Notes: generated by a model not told the origin, from the letters alone. A stretch of 64,000 nt of DNA from Taudactylus pleione (GCA_031769625.1 JAUIMM010000169.1:9110001-9174000); one strand, 5' to 3'. Counted from the first letter of the stretch, positions 22,555 to 34,895 are shown. Translations and numbers: made by a program.

Positions 22555-24205
22555 TAGGGATGTGCGCCGGACCATTTTTGCCGGATTTGGATTTGGTTCT
22601 AATTCGTCGTCCGGCTTTGGATTTGGATTTGCCAAACTGCGGTGACTGGCTTTGGATTTGGATTTTTTTACGAAAATTTACAAAAAAAGCTAAAATCACA
22701 TAAATTGGTCTTTTTTTTCTTCCTAGAGTATTATTAACCTAAATAACATTAATTTCCAGTCAATTTAGACCATATCACAGCTTATAATATTGTTTTCAAC
22801 ATTATTGGCCAAAGGTTGCAGTGAGCTGACTGGTTACTAAGCGACAAAGCAGCGGCACAACGACACAGACACCACAGTATAAAGCACATCTATGACACAT
22901 TGCCACAAAGCAGTGGCAGAAATGAAAAGTAGTCCACCCAGTGGAGTACGGCCAGCAGAATCACAGTACTTGTTTACATAGTGGGCTACGGCCCAAGGAG
23001 TCACAGTGCACAATCTTATTCACATTACACCGCACATAGGGCCTGATTCACATTACACCATAAAGTAGTGTCTCTTATTTATGTTACGACACACAGTAGT
23101 GACCCTTTTACACAATGCCCACAGTAGTGCCCCTTTTACACAATGCCCACAGTAGCGGTGTCCCTTACACAATGCCCCCAGCAGTGGTGCCCCCTATGCA
23201 GTCCCCTTAGTAGTAGGGTCCCCTATGCAGTGCCCCCAGTAGAATGCCCCCCAGTAGTATGCCCCCCATTAGCAGGCCCCCCCAGTAGTATGCCCCCCAT
23301 TAGCAGGCCCCCCCAGTAGTATGCCCCCCATTAGCATGCCACCCAGTAGTATGCCCCCAGTAGTATGCCCCCCATTAGCAGCCCCCCCAGTAGTATGGCC
23401 CCCCCAGTAGTAGGCTGCCCCAGTAGCAGGCCCCCCCCAGTAGTAGGCTGCCCCAGTAGTAGCCCCCCTGTAGTATGGCCCCCCCCTGTAGTATGCCCCC
23501 CCCCGTAGTAGGCTGCCCCAGTAGCAGACCCCCCAGTACTAGTAATCCCCCCCAGTAGTATGCCCCCCCAGTAGCAGGCCCCTCAGTAGTATGGCCCCCC
23601 CCAGTAGCAGACCCCCCCCAGTAGTATAGCCCCCCCAGTAGCAGGCCCCTCAGTTGTATGGTCCCCCAGTAGCAGACCCCCCCAGTAGTATAGCCCCCCC
23701 AGTAGTATAGCCCCCCCAGTAGTATGGCTCCCCCGCACCCCCAGTAGCAGACCCCCCCAGTAGCGCCCCCGGCCCTTGCACAAGTAAAAAAAAAAAATAT
23801 AAATACTTACCTGAATCCCCGCTCCCGCGCCGTCCGCTCTGCTGTCACACGCTGAGGAGGGAGCCGGAAGTCGGAGCTCATGTGTGAGCTCCAGCCGGCT
23901 CCCTCCGTGCAGCAGCCAATGAGAGTCTGTGTGACTCTCATTGGCTGCTGTAACAAACACACAGCTGCCGCTGGCGGCTGTGTGTTTGACTGTGTAGGGC
24001 AGAGCGCTATCACAGCGCTCTGCCCTACACAATAGGAGCCCTGATGTCGGATTCTCTAGTGAGAATCCGACATCAGGCGGCCGCCGTTCGGCCCCGAACG
24101 GGGATCCGAGTCAGGCGGTGAACACCCGAACAGGGTTCGGGTGGACTCGGATCCTCAATGTTCGGAGCGGTTCGGATTCCACAGAATCCGAACCGCTCAT
24201 CTCTA
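22555..24205 (-). mobile_element. hAT-like element (1.65 kb), GTTTTAAC duplication
   Basis: The ends TAGGGATGTGCG and inverted TAGAGATGAGCG are flanked by a perfect 8-bp duplication GTTTTAAC (22547-22554 and 24206-24213). It is the same family as 35800-37398 in reverse orientation, and both resemble the ends of the decayed element 25658-32253. The interior holds a GTAGTATGCCCCCCA minisatellite (23060-23780), then oligo-A and a GC-rich inverted-repeat block. No transposase. Confidence 0.87.
23060..23785. repeat. CCCCCCAGTAGTATG minisatellite
   Basis: Dozens of imperfect units of about 15-22 bases with C-runs and AGTAGTA. The G-rich strand has many GGGG runs and could form four-stranded structures (inference). 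Confidence 0.82.
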
Positions 24206-24927
24206 GTTTTAACTTTTAATCAATTTGTCTGAACAACCATTTTTGGCTATTTTCCAGCGTTTGAGAGCAAATGGACGACTCATTTGCTCCCATACATTAC
24301 CAGGTTTTCATTCCAACCAGCCAGAATGGACAGATATCTGACAGATAATTGCATAGTGTATGCCCAGTTTATGGGCGCACATTACTAGATTGGGAAATCC
24401 TAAAATCGGGCAACAAATCTTCAAATTGCTCAAATGTGGTTTTCAGATTGCTGATGTATGGGGGCCTTTAGTCCACAGGACCTCAGCTACAGATGCAAGT
24501 GTTAAGGCTGGGATTTTAACCCCTTATGGTGTGTTTATGTGATTGTGCAAGAGGCATTTAAACTGTGAGTAAAGGAGATCTGCTACATTTTTGACAATCA
24601 GTTTATCATTATGTGTACCTGCATTATGATTCAAGTACAAAATTTAAGCACAGCACCACTATAATTTTGAGGATTCTTAAATTTTCTTGGATGGTAACGT
24701 TAGTTAGAGAACGGCTGCTTGTCAAAGTCTGTTGCAATGGAAGCAAATATAACAACACCAATAGTTAAGCGGAAGCTTGTAACACAGCATTAATCAGTAC
24801 GTCTAGGAGTGCTACCTTGTGGACACAACATGCATGATATGGTCCAAAAGGTTCTAGGCTATAATACACAGAACTGTTCTTCCCACTATACTACTTGCTG
24901 CTAACATGAAACTGGGGTATTCTAGTT

Positions 24928-25132
24928 TACAGGTTCTCAAACTCGGTCCTCAGGACCCCAAACAGTGCATGTCTTCCAGGTCTTCAAACAGAATCACAAG
25001 TGAAATAATTATCTCTACCTGTGGATCTTTTAAAAGGTGTCAGTGAGTAATAAAATACACCTGTGCACCCACTGGGTGACCTGGAAAATGTGAACTGTGT
25101 GGGGTCCTGAGGACAGAGTTTGAGAACTACTG
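24928..25132. mobile_element. hAT-like MITE, GTTCTCAAACTC family
   Basis: AGGTTCTCAAACTCGGTCCT and its inverted counterpart at the right end form the termini. Flanks TTCTAGTT (24920-24927) and TTCTAGTG (25133-25140) look like an 8-bp duplication with one mismatch. A related copy spans 32350-33088. Confidence 0.72.
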
Positions 25133-25657
25133 TTCTAGTGTGTCAGATCACTATATAGGGTGGGGTAATTTGATCTGGTGAATGATGTCTCAGATAGGAA
25201 CAGACAGAAAAAATAACCTGTGATTGCCATTTGGTGGCAGGGTACTTGTATCCTGAGATAACCTCCAAGTGACACCAGAAGGCAACTCGGACTAATTACT
25301 TTGAAGTACAGTAATGAAGATTGAAAATAAAGAACAAGTACAGAAGAGGATTAAATGCAGCCAGTTTTAAATGACAGTCAAAAGAACAACATGACACCAG
25401 GTGCTTAAAAGTGATGGCCAAGCAAAGATAATCTCTGTAGTGTGCTAACATGAGCTGCAATGAGAGCCAATGAGTGATGTCGCTAAAGACAAAACACAAA
25501 ATAATGCTATTCACTAAATTGGGGCATATGTCCAGCAGCTTTTCTCCTTCCAGGCATATGTTGCTTGCCTGTGAATGCAGGTGAAAATTTAAAATAGCAT
25601 CCGCAGTCACTGTAAAGCATTTTCTATGAATGCCAACACCTGAATAAACAGTTATAT
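25133..25657. other. Intron sequence, nothing recognised
   Basis: No coding or repeat signature. A 104-codon minus ORF (25296-25610) has no recognisable domain. Confidence 0.4.
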
Positions 25658-26006
25658 TAGAAATGAGCGGTCGGGATTGCAGAAATCAGAACACACCCGC
25701 ACTTGGGGTTTCCGAGTCAAACAGAGTTCTGGCTCTGGTCTTCCCAACAAGTTCGGAACTTAAAATGAGGCAAAACTCCATTTTCCAAAATCTCGGATCT
25801 CGTGTTTAAGATTGCACACGAGTCCCTCCCTTATTATAAGGCACCATTTCACACAGGAGAGTGTATAGAGAGGTTGTGGGCAGCAGTTGCTCCTCAAATT
25901 ATGCCATTAGATTAGAGAGAGTTGTAGTAGGCAGATGGAGTAGGTGCATACAAGCTAAAAACAGGCCACTGTCTGTCACAAGTATAGCTAATCTTTCTTC
26001 ACAGCA

Positions 26007-26031
26007 GTATATATATATATATATATATATA
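26007..26031. repeat. (TA)n microsatellite
   Basis: Uninterrupted TA dinucleotide run. Confidence 0.85.
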
Positions 26032-27120
26032 GTCACTTCTGTATGAGGGCAGATACAGTGTGATTTCAAGATTATTTGTCCAATAAATAGTATACTGTGC
26101 TGCGTCTGAGTGAGCTGCACCGCAAAGAAGACCTCTTTTCTTGCTTTTAAAAAAATTATAATTGGAGAAAAATATATATTTTTTTATCTCCAGTCTTTTA
26201 TAATTCGATTTAAAACGTACTTTTTCACAAATGTGTTTTTTGGAGAGGCAGCGTATATAACTGTACTTACTGGGTGTTGTCGTGTCCCCGTTAGCTGCAC
26301 CCCAGAAAAAAATTAAGACTATTTTTTTCCGGTGTAAAAAAAATCTCCAGTTAAGTTTAACTACAGTGGCTAGTTTTACTGCTGTCCTGGTGTACAAAAT
26401 AAATCAATCATTGATCAGTCGATAGAAAAAGAGCAACCTTGTACTAGTGCTGACTGTCATAGTACAGTACTTCAACATCAACTTTTAAAGGAAGTCAAGG
26501 TGAAAGAATGTGTAAGAAATGGCTCCTCAATTCTAAAAAGTATTTTACAATGTTAAAGACAACATCACCTCTAACTCAGAAGGAAAAAGTTACTGCTGAA
26601 GAATGTAGAAATTCCAACGTGCCAAACACCACTCACTGTTGCAAGCTCAGACCATGGCCTTTTTTTGCAAGTGCTGGTTCTGCTACTGTGCTTTTATGCA
26701 CTAGAATGCCTATTGCAAAAGCCAGGACCAAACACAGTCAGGCATCATCTGTAACCTCACATGCACCGCCTTCTCACTCTAAGTCTAGATGTGTCACCTC
26801 TAAAACAGGCAAATCAGTGCAGTAAAAGAACACTAAGAACAAACTGTGTGTTTACAAACTTCACAAACTCCGAAGGAAAGTCTAAGCATGTCCATGAGTG
26901 TTATGTGTGAGTAATAATGATGAAGGTTTAGACATAGAAATTGAGGATTCTACTGTGGAATTGCAACAGGATGAGGGGGGTATTTGTTTAAATGATGCTA
27001 ATAGGGATGATGATGATGAATGAGTTGGAAAAGTTGAAAATTCAGTAGGATGATGTTGTTTGTGTCGAAGTAAGTCATCCAACAGTGGCAGGACTTCATA
27101 TCAGTGTTAAGAAGAAGCCT

Positions 27121-27470
27121 GGGCAGCACAGATTGTGTAATGGTTAGCATTACTGCCTCAACACTGAGGTCGTGGGTTTAATTCCAACCATGGCCTTAAC
27201 TGTGTGGAGTTTGTATATTTTCCACGTGCTTGTGTGGCCTTCCTCTGGGCACTCCGGTTCCCTCCCACAATCTAAAAATATACTGGTAGGCTCACAATAT
27301 TGGCTCCCAACAGAAAAAAAAAATAACTCTAGAGTGTGTGTGTGTACATGTGGTAGGGAATATAGATATAAGTTCTACTGGGGCAGGGACTTATGCAAAT
27401 GACCAAATATTCTCTCTAAAGCACTGCAGAATATGTATGCGTTCTAAAAAATGACTGGTAATAAATAATA
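27121..27470 (+). mobile_element. tRNA-derived SINE (V-SINE type)
   Basis: It starts GGGCAGCACAG. It has an A-box-like TGGTTAGCATTACTGCC and a B-box-like GTGGGTTTAATTCC, showing a tRNA-derived pol III head. The body contains GTGTGGAGTTTGTATATTTTC, typical of the central domain shared by vertebrate V-SINEs. It ends near ATAAATAATAG. Point changes in the promoter boxes and body show an old copy. Confidence 0.75.
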
Positions 27471-28324
27471 GTCAAGAACTGTCATGTCTGGGCAAAAGAC
27501 CAAAAAAAAAAGACACCTCTTCCGTGTGGAATTTTGCTTACCCAAATTCTGACATTTATCAAGGCATCTGTAGCAAAATACAAAATATATGTTCTAGTTA
27601 CATAGACGTTAGACACTACTCAATATAAACAGAATACAAGCTCCAAATGGACACACAAAAAAAGGAAGAAAAATAAAGATAGAAAACATGGATTATAGTA
27701 CAATATGGAATCATATATAACATTTGTGTAACCACATGCAGATTCCTTTAAAACACACTACAGTTGACACCCCGACCACTGCACTTCACTCGTGTGTGTG
27801 TGCAACTTACACTGATGGTCCCCATATCCAGTTTTCTCATAAAAAAGGATACTGAAAAGCCACATAGTGAAGTTCTGTTTTAAATATTAAAATTAATGCT
27901 ATTGTTGTAATTACATTCACAAAGGTATAAGAAAGACTGGCATATCTCAGCAATAAATCTTCCTGTTATACACCTCCATATGCGCAGGGACTCCCCACAG
28001 AATAAAGGATAAACATATAAAATGCACTGACAAAAATTCCTAAAAAAACATGCACATCAAATGACAAAACATTTCTACCAGAAGTAAGCTTAAATGGCAG
28101 CATTTAAATACAGAAGGTCCATCCACTAAAATCTCGGGGAATGTAAGTCCCCTCTGGGTAGCAGCAGTAGGTAAATCAGCTCCTTCATGTACTGGTCACT
28201 GGGCGGGTGTTTCACCTTCAGCAGCAGCATCTACGACACAATGCCAATTCGTTCACAGGCAGACTACTTTCTGTATCACTGGCTTCACTAGGAGGCAAAC
28301 CTCTTTGTTGGATGCGATGGCAAA

Positions 28325-30480
28325 ATGGCTTACTCTGCTAATTCCCCGCTAAGAATCTCCTCAGCATTTGCCATTTTCGATAACATGAGTAACATTGTAC
28401 GAGCATTAGAACTGGGTCAATTTGAACATGTACCAGGTTTTGCACACAAAATAAGCGTAGTGGTTCACAATTTCTTTAAAATAATGACATGTGCATGCAG
28501 GAGATGCTGACTGTGGCCCATAAAATTTCTGGGTATTTTTGGCAACAGCAACCACATGTAGAACATTGCAGCAGCTGCAAGAACACTTCCATTTGCCATA
28601 CCACCAACAGAAGCAAGAGGAAGGTGAAATTCCACCCTTCATATGCTTTAGCAACTGGAGGAACAGCAGCAAACCATCCAAATGTACACATCAAACCATG
28701 GCATAGGGAGAGAGAGGACACCTTACTGCAGCACACTGGAAAATATTCTCAGTTTTAAGGTGCTGAACTATTTTAAATTGTAATGAAGTGAGTTCAGACA
28801 CTAAAACAAAGCAAAATCTGGAATAGTCCACAAGCTTCATCCAAATAGAAATTATTTAGTTGATACAACTTCCAACACCGTCTTCCATATAAACTCTTTC
28901 GATACTGTCCAGCCACCTTTTCTAGCCCTCAATTTCTCACTCCTCACAATAATATGGATAGAACTCACCATAAATAGGTGAACGACATTCACTGAAAGAT
29001 TTAGTTACTGTTCTCCCTCAATATGTTAAATCCACTGAGTTCCTTCCCTTCACTTCCCGATTAATGAAAAGGTACTCACCAAAGACCACCTTGTTTCATT
29101 CCCCAAAAGGGAATGTTTTAGTGTTAAAGGTTTTGGTGTGCCTGGGAATAGGCCTACCCAGAAGTCAAGGGCGTAAGTTGCAACTATTGAGTTCAGACAC
29201 TGCCAGCCTGAATCAGGTCAAACATTTAATTAGACTACTGGAAAAGCAGTGAGAGAAGCTTGAGGAGGAGATGAAATGAAGCGATTCCGCCAAGTATGTT
29301 GGACTTGTAGATCAAGTTTATTATTACCTATCCAAGACCAAGGGGTTTACAACAAACATTTTGGCAACCATGCTTGATCCTAGATAGTCCTATGTAATGT
29401 CTTTCTTTCCAAATTACACAGATCTTAAGAAATGCAAAGTGCTACTTGTAAACAAGTTGTCAGATCAAGTGGTATATGACACGAAAACAGTCTTCTGCAA
29501 ATGCTGCTGCCAGGAAAAACATGGATCTTTTACAAGAGACCCACTGGTGATCATGATGATGAGTCAATTCAGTACACCAGAGTGAAACATTATCACATCA
29601 GATACAGTAAGCATCAATACAATGGAGGAGGATTACTTTAATAATATGTACTAATTAGCATCTAACACAGGGGCTGATCCAGAGCCGCTCGTAAGCGGCC
29701 GCTCGTTCGCTCCGAGCGATGTTCACACATCTGCGCATGCGTATGGGTTGTAATGCGCATGCGCCAACCAGTCAGTGCGGTCGGAAATCGTGTGCTCGCA
29801 AAATAGCGAATGCCTGCTAATATGAGTGACAGGATGAGGCGTTTGTGGGTGGTAACAGGGGAAGGTGTTTGAAAACGGGGAGTGGAGATCCGAACACAGG
29901 CGTGCCAAATGGTCAAAACGGGCGTTTTAAGGGTGTGCATAATTAACAAAGCAGCGTCATCGACCACGTCACTTGGTTGTCTTTTAGTCTGAACTGCTCG
30001 CATGATTGCGGTAAGAAAATGCTACCACAAGAATAGCGAGCAGTTCATACGCCGTTCGATGTACTCGATTAATCTAATAAATAGCGGAGATGACGTATGA
30101 TGCGAGCGGCCAGGGGGCGTTTTTTCAAAATAGCGAGCGCATTTTAGTTTAGTTCGCTCATTCAGACATAGAGGCGTCAACAGACCGCAAAGAGCGAGCG
30201 CTTAATTTAAATATCCGGCCCCTTTTTCAGAACGACCGTCCGCAAATAGCGTCCGGCTCTGAATCAGGCTCACAGTCCCTTTGAATACTGGATGGAAAAA
30301 AGACAATTTGGAGCCCCTTGTACAAACTAGCTATGGTGTACTTAAGCTACCCACCCTCCAGTGTGTAATCGGAAAGTGTTTAGCACAGCCAGGAATTTCG
30401 TGAGCAATTGGCGTAGGAAGCTACTTCCAAAAAATGTGGAAAAACTGATCTTCATCAAAATGAACTTTAATTTCTAGGAT
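28325..30480 (+). pseudogene. hAT (ZBED-like) transposase pseudogene
   Basis: Plus-strand translation with several stops and shifts gives hAT landmarks in the right order. A stretch HVPGFAHKISVVVHNF lies near 28428 (compare the H..CFAH.LNLVV block). A block resembling the WNST..ML motif lies near 28625. LATMLDP lies near 29365. After a MITE, 30272-30480 reads PLYKLAMVYLSYPPSSV, then SERVFSTARNFVS and LLPKNVEKLIF, the C-terminal hAT dimerisation domain. It is clearly non-functional and split by the MITE at 29670-30271. Confidence 0.72.
29670..30271 (+). mobile_element. GGGGCTGATCCAG MITE (second subfamily), copy A
   Basis: The ends GGGGCTGATCCAG and inverted GAGCCTGATTCAG are flanked by ACA on both sides (29667-29669 and 30272-30274). 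It shares end sequences with the hairpin-chain MITEs but has a different interior with fewer long palindromes. It splits the hAT transposase pseudogene. Copy B at 32368-32966 is its near-complete inverse. Confidence 0.83.
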
Positions 30481-31384
30481 CAAGATCTTTGCTGCCAATT
30501 ACACCAAACAGAAAATTATGCAATGGTGGATTCCAGTGGGGATGAGCTAATATTGTGTGATGATATTAACAACACTGATGAGGGTGATGATGATGATGCT
30601 ATCTTCCAACTGTGATGATGATTAACAACACTGTTATCTGCCTTAAACCCATTTGTAGTTTGGTTTAACCAAACTATAAAGATTGTTTCTTTTTTTGGAC
30701 CCAAACAAACCAAGCACATCAGCCACAAAAGTGGCAGTCACTATAGCTGAAGTGCATGGTTTGTTAAACTGTGCATGTTCTTTTTAATACACAACATAAG
30801 GGTGGGTGGGTAGGGCCCAAGGACAATTTCATTGTGCACCTTTTTTCATTATGAGCTTTGCCAAGATTATGTGTATTTGACAGGCAGCATATATTTATAT
30901 TACTGTACTTTACTGGAGCATTGATGTTCTGTATCTTGCAAGACCATCCATCACGGTGCTTCTCATTCAGGTGTAGAGGTCCTATTTCCAGCAACTTCTC
31001 CACATATACAGAGTAGTACCATCTGCTTTATCATCCTTTATTATGTGTGTTTGACAGGCAGCATCTAATTGACAATGACGAGTACAGATCATCCAAGTTG
31101 CTCATTTCAGCTTTTCTTCCTTTAGAAGAATTTGAAGCATAAGCTCCAGCTTCTCAACTCTCTTCTAGAGGTCACAGCAGCAGCATAAATCAGACATTCT
31201 GGACAGCCACCCATCACAGGTGTTCATGTTCTGTATCTTGTATCTTTATGATTTGATTGGGCCTGTGAGATGCTGACTGAATTCAGTGTGTTTGTAAACT
31301 CACATTTGTATGCTTGTTTTTCAATAGTTTTTTCCATGCCACTAAATGCTTAATACTCCATCTCCAATGCTTGTATTGACCTGA

Positions 31385-31769
31385 AGGAATCGGTATGTAA
31401 TGCCGCCGGATGAAATACTGAGAGCGGCAGCCTGGCGGGTCGAAATCCCGACAGCTGAAGGTAAGTACCCAAACCCACCCCTCCCTTAGGGGTGCCTAAC
31501 CCAACCTTCCCCCCTAGTGCCTAACCCTAACCTCCCTCCGTTAGTGCCTAAACCTAACCCCCCTTCCCCTAGCCTCCGGGGGGTGCCTAACCCTAAGTCC
31601 CCCTGGGGGTCCCTATACCTAACCCCCCCCCACACGGCTAGACACTAAGACACCCGGCATACCTTTGTTCGGTATGCTGGGTGTCAGGATTCCGTAGTAG
31701 GGCTAATGATAAGCTTCGGGATTTCGACGTCTATCTTTAGTCCCATGTCGGGATATCCTGACTGCATCC
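31385..31769. mobile_element. GGAATCGGTATGTAATG MITE with telomere-like tract, copy 1
   Basis: The left end AGGAATCGGTATG and right end CTGCATCC are flanked by TGACCTGA (31377-31384) and TGACCTGT (31770-31777). The middle carries CCTAACCCTAACC-like runs (31490-31640). Copies 2 and 3 are at 58192 and 59469. Confidence 0.7.
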
Positions 31770-32256
31770 TGACCTGTGATTTGCTGTTAGGAGAAGTGTG
31801 ATGGTTGGATATATATTGTGTTGTTTTCTAGGCTTTTACCATTAGGCTATTAGTTCTTGATTAATGAAAATATTCTAAAGAGTTGTATAGTTTATGAAAC
31901 TGCCATCCTGTCTGCCACTGCAGTGCCGCTATGTTTTATAGATGTGTTATATTTTTTTAAACTGCCATGTGTTTGTGCCGCTGCTCTGTTGCTTAGGTCA
32001 GCTCACTGCAGCCTTTGGCCAATATGGGTGAAAACAATATTGTGAGTTGTGAAGTGGTCGACATTGGCTGGAAATGAATGTTATAGCGTTTAATAATACT
32101 GTAGGAACAAAATCAGGTTCAAAGTACATGATTTTAGCTGTTTTTATACAATTTTAAAGAAATCCAGAGCCAAAAGCAAAACATTTTAGGGTGGTTTTGT
32201 CAAAACCAAAGCCAACACCCGACAATGATTTGTCGGGTCTGCGCACAGCTCTAACA

Positions 32257-32258
<2 letters not shown>

Positions 32259-32291
<33 letters not shown>
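32259..32291. repeat. (TA)n microsatellite
   Basis: TA dinucleotide run just right of the decayed hAT end. Confidence 0.85.
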
Positions 32292-32292
<1 letters not shown>

Positions 32293-32349
32293 AACTGAGT
32301 ATTTATAACTAGAAAAACACATTAGTTTAGTGGTACTTAAATGTTATTC

Positions 32350-33088
32350 CAGTGGTTCTCAAACTCAGGGCCTGATTCAGAGCCGGACGCTATTTGCGAA
32401 CGGTCGTTCAGAAAAAGGGGCCGGCTATTTAAATTGAGCGCTCACTCTTTGCGGTCTGTTGACGCCTCTATGTCTGAGCGAGCGAACAAAACATGCGCTC
32501 GCTATTTTGTAAAGAAGCCCCCTGGCCGTTCGCATCATACGTCATCTCCACTATTTATTAGATTAATCGAGTAGATCGAAAGGCGTCTGAACTGCTCGCA
32601 GTGCTTGTGGTAGGTTTTACTTCCCGCAATCACTGCGAGCAGTTCAGACTAAAACACAACCAAGTGACGTGGTCGATGACGCTGCTTTGTTAATTATGCA
32701 CACCCATTAAACGCCCGTTTTTACCGTTTGGCACGCCTGCGTTCGGATCTACACTCCCCGTTTTCAAGCACCTACCCCTGTTACCACCCACAAACGCCTC
32801 ATTCTGTCACTCAAATTAGCAGGCCCTCGCTGTTTTGCGAGCACACGATTTCCGACCGCAATGACTGGTTGGCGCATGCGCATTACGACCCATACGCATG
32901 CGCAGATGTGCGAACATCGCTCGGAGCGAACGAGCGGCCACTTGCGTCCGGCTCTGAATCAGGCCCTCAGTCCTCAGGGCTCCAAACAGTTCAAGATTTC
33001 CAGGTCACCTGTGTATCTTTAAATGTGCTAGGTGGTCTGGAAAATGTGAATTGTTAGAGATCATGAGGACCGAGGTTGAGAAGCACTG
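32350..33088. mobile_element. hAT-like MITE, CAGTGGTTCTCAAACTC family, interrupted
   Basis: The left end CAGTGGTTCTCAAACTCA is cut by the nested MITE at 32368 and resumes with GTCCTCAGGGCTCCAAAC at 32970. The right end is the inverse, ...GTTGAGAAGCACTG. The outer target duplication is not clear. Confidence 0.7.
32368..32966 (-). mobile_element. GGGGCTGATCCAG MITE (second subfamily), copy B
   Basis: Reverse-complement relative of 29670-30271, flanked by TCA on both sides (32365-32367 and 32967-32969). It inserted inside the hAT-like MITE 32350-33088, giving a dated nesting order. Confidence 0.85.
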
Positions 33089-33866
33089 AGAGAGTCAATC
33101 ATTGTATGCAGTGCTGAAATAACAGGGCAGGCAGGGCGGTTGCCCAGACGCCTGCACACATACAGTAGCAACATCACTATCATAAGGGGCACTTTGGCTT
33201 ATGTGAACAGGGGTGTCTGTGTGGCATAATATGAACTGGGGGTACTACAGTGTGTTTAACACAGTAATGATATTTTTTTATAACAGTCAGAATTTCATAT
33301 TGACAATTTTATTGGCAGGGGCCCTGAGGCCCTCATAAACATTACTACACCCTTGATCGTATGTTGCTGAATTTCAGTCGACTGTTGCCTCTAATAAAAC
33401 TTTGAAATTGCCATATATAAGACTCACCACTTTCTGCAAGGCTAAGTGGCAGTGGGCCTGGTTCAGATGTGGACACTAATGCATGCGCCGCTGCAATTTT
33501 TCCAGAATTTGCAGCTGTGCTAATATAAAAATGTTAATCTCAACATTCCCCTTGTGTACTAGTGTGCGATGGACCGTGCAAGCCCTAAACAGTGGAAAAC
33601 TGCTGGTGGATTCAAACACTCTACTAGTGGCACACAATCAGCACAATCACCATCAGCACTTACAATGATCTATGGCTGGCACAGTGTCTCCTTCTGAACA
33701 AGTTCTTTGTGGCTGTGGCTCTGCGTTTGATAATGCAGCTGCGTTTACTGACACGCATGTGACACTCCCGTAACATGACCATGAGACGATCTTTTATGTG
33801 ATCACTTCAAGCCACCTCCCAGTCACCTTCCAGGAACGTCCATGGCTGTCCACCACCAGCTCTATT

Positions 33867-33990
33867 CAGGGCCAGATTAATAATGGGGTGGGTGGAGCTT
33901 CAGCTCCAGGCCCCATATGAAAATAGGCCCTTTAGGATCCACTCCAGCGGATAGGAAAAAAAACAACCTTTTCTCCTATAACCACCTACA
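33867..33990 (+). mobile_element. End fragment of the CAGGGCCAGATTAA hAT-like family
   Basis: CAGGGCCAGATTAATAATGG, then a CTCCAGGCCCC block, matches the termini of the element at 7394-10587. The partner end was not found. Confidence 0.5.
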
Positions 33991-33999
33991 GGACACAGA

Positions 34000-34496
34000 G
34001 GGCCTGATTCAGACCCGCTCGCAAGCGGGTCGATGTGGCCCAGTGTGAATGCGCGGCGTGTGCACTACGCATGCACGAGCCCCGGAGCGAGCGCGAAAAG
34101 TGCTCACTCTGGGACTCACTACACAAGGGGCGGCTGTTGATGTTGATCGACAGCTTGCCCCATTTTGTAGGCGTGGCGGGGGGGTGGCTTCACAAACGGA
34201 GGCGTTTCCATGTGAACGTCAGTGAGAAGTGATGTCAGTGAGAGAGCTTCCAGCTCTATTTGAGCCAGAAGCTCTCTGGGGCTTGCGGCCACGAGACCCT
34301 ACCACAAGGGTCTCGTCGCAAGCCCGATGGTCGCAATGGTCTTGACCATCACGACCATCATCATGGCCGCTCGCAAAAGCTGAGGGTGGTAACCCACAGC
34401 CATGCGAGTGGCCAAGAGGCCGCAACTAAAAAAACCTGTGCCCGCCCTGATTCAGAGCGAGCGCTCGCTTTTTGCGAGCGCCTCTGAATGAGGCCC
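34000..34496 (-). mobile_element. Hairpin-chain MITE, copy 3
   Basis: GGGCCTGATTCAGA ends (right end GAATGAGGCCC) with AGA on both sides (33997-33999 and 34497-34499). The GATGGTCG hairpin is on the right (near 34327). Stems include the AGAGCTTCCAGCTC/GAGCCAGAAGCTCT stem near 34242 and AGCTGAGGGTGG/CCACAGCC with flanking GGCCGCTCG arms. Confidence 0.84.
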
Positions 34497-34863
34497 AGAG
34501 TTGAATGCTCTGTGGCCTGTCCATTCACCTCTTGTCCAGCCAATCCGAGTTCCAAAGCCCCGTTACTCAAGCCCCCCTTCACCAACGGGGCTGTCCGAGG
34601 CTCCAACCCCATGCTGTCCGAAGCTCCGCCCCCGGCAGCACTAAGCCCCACTAAGTCCCTGTGCATGGCAGCAAAGCTCCAGTCACTTGATGCCCCGCTC
34701 ATTCACCCCCCCCAGAGATTTATATGTCCCACAGTGGTGACCAGGTGAAGTGCTAAGCTTCCTCTCATTTGATGCCCTCATCCAGAGGTACCTGGTGGCA
34801 ACAATAATGAGGTACTGTACTGTTAGAGGGGAGGAGAACATCAGGAGAGGTAAGAGACCAAAA

Positions 34864-34865
<2 letters not shown>

Positions 34866-34894
<29 letters not shown>
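34866..34894. repeat. (TG)n microsatellite
   Basis: Uninterrupted GT dinucleotide run. Confidence 0.9.

Positions 34895-34895
<1 letters not shown>

Larger units (their letters stand above)
22086..24468. mobile_element. Foldback element, split by a hAT insertion
   Basis: The outer ends GGCCCCCATACATCAGCAA and its exact inverse at 24450-24468 are terminal inverted repeats. Longer inner inverted stretches pair, such as ACTATACAATTTTCTGTCAG near 22400 with its partner near 24345, and GAAAACCTGGTAATGTATGG near 22447 with 24291-24311. A second hAT-like element (22555-24205) sits between the arms. The target duplication of the foldback is not clear. Confidence 0.7.
25658..32253 (+). mobile_element. 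Decayed hAT element with transposase remains (about 6.6 kb)
   Basis: The left end TAGAAATGAGCGGTC resembles the TAGAGATGAGCG terminus of the element at 35800. The right 400 bases (31860-32253) align by eye with the right part of 35800-37398, including GTGCCGCTGCT, CAGCTCACTGCA and TTTGGCCAATA. Between them lie hAT transposase remains (28325-30480), a SINE and two MITEs. The flanks show no clean 8-bp duplication, so the borders are inferred from homology. Confidence 0.6.

Noticed and set aside
23060..23785. A CRISPR-like array
   Set aside because: Units are imperfect, short and without unique spacers; it is a C-rich minisatellite inside a hAT element.
25999..26397. 132-codon minus-strand ORF
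   Set aside because: It is low-complexity, runs through a TA microsatellite and has no recognisable motif.
27121..27200. A tRNA gene
   Set aside because: The A- and B-box-like motifs belong to the head of a tRNA-derived SINE; a cloverleaf is not maintained.
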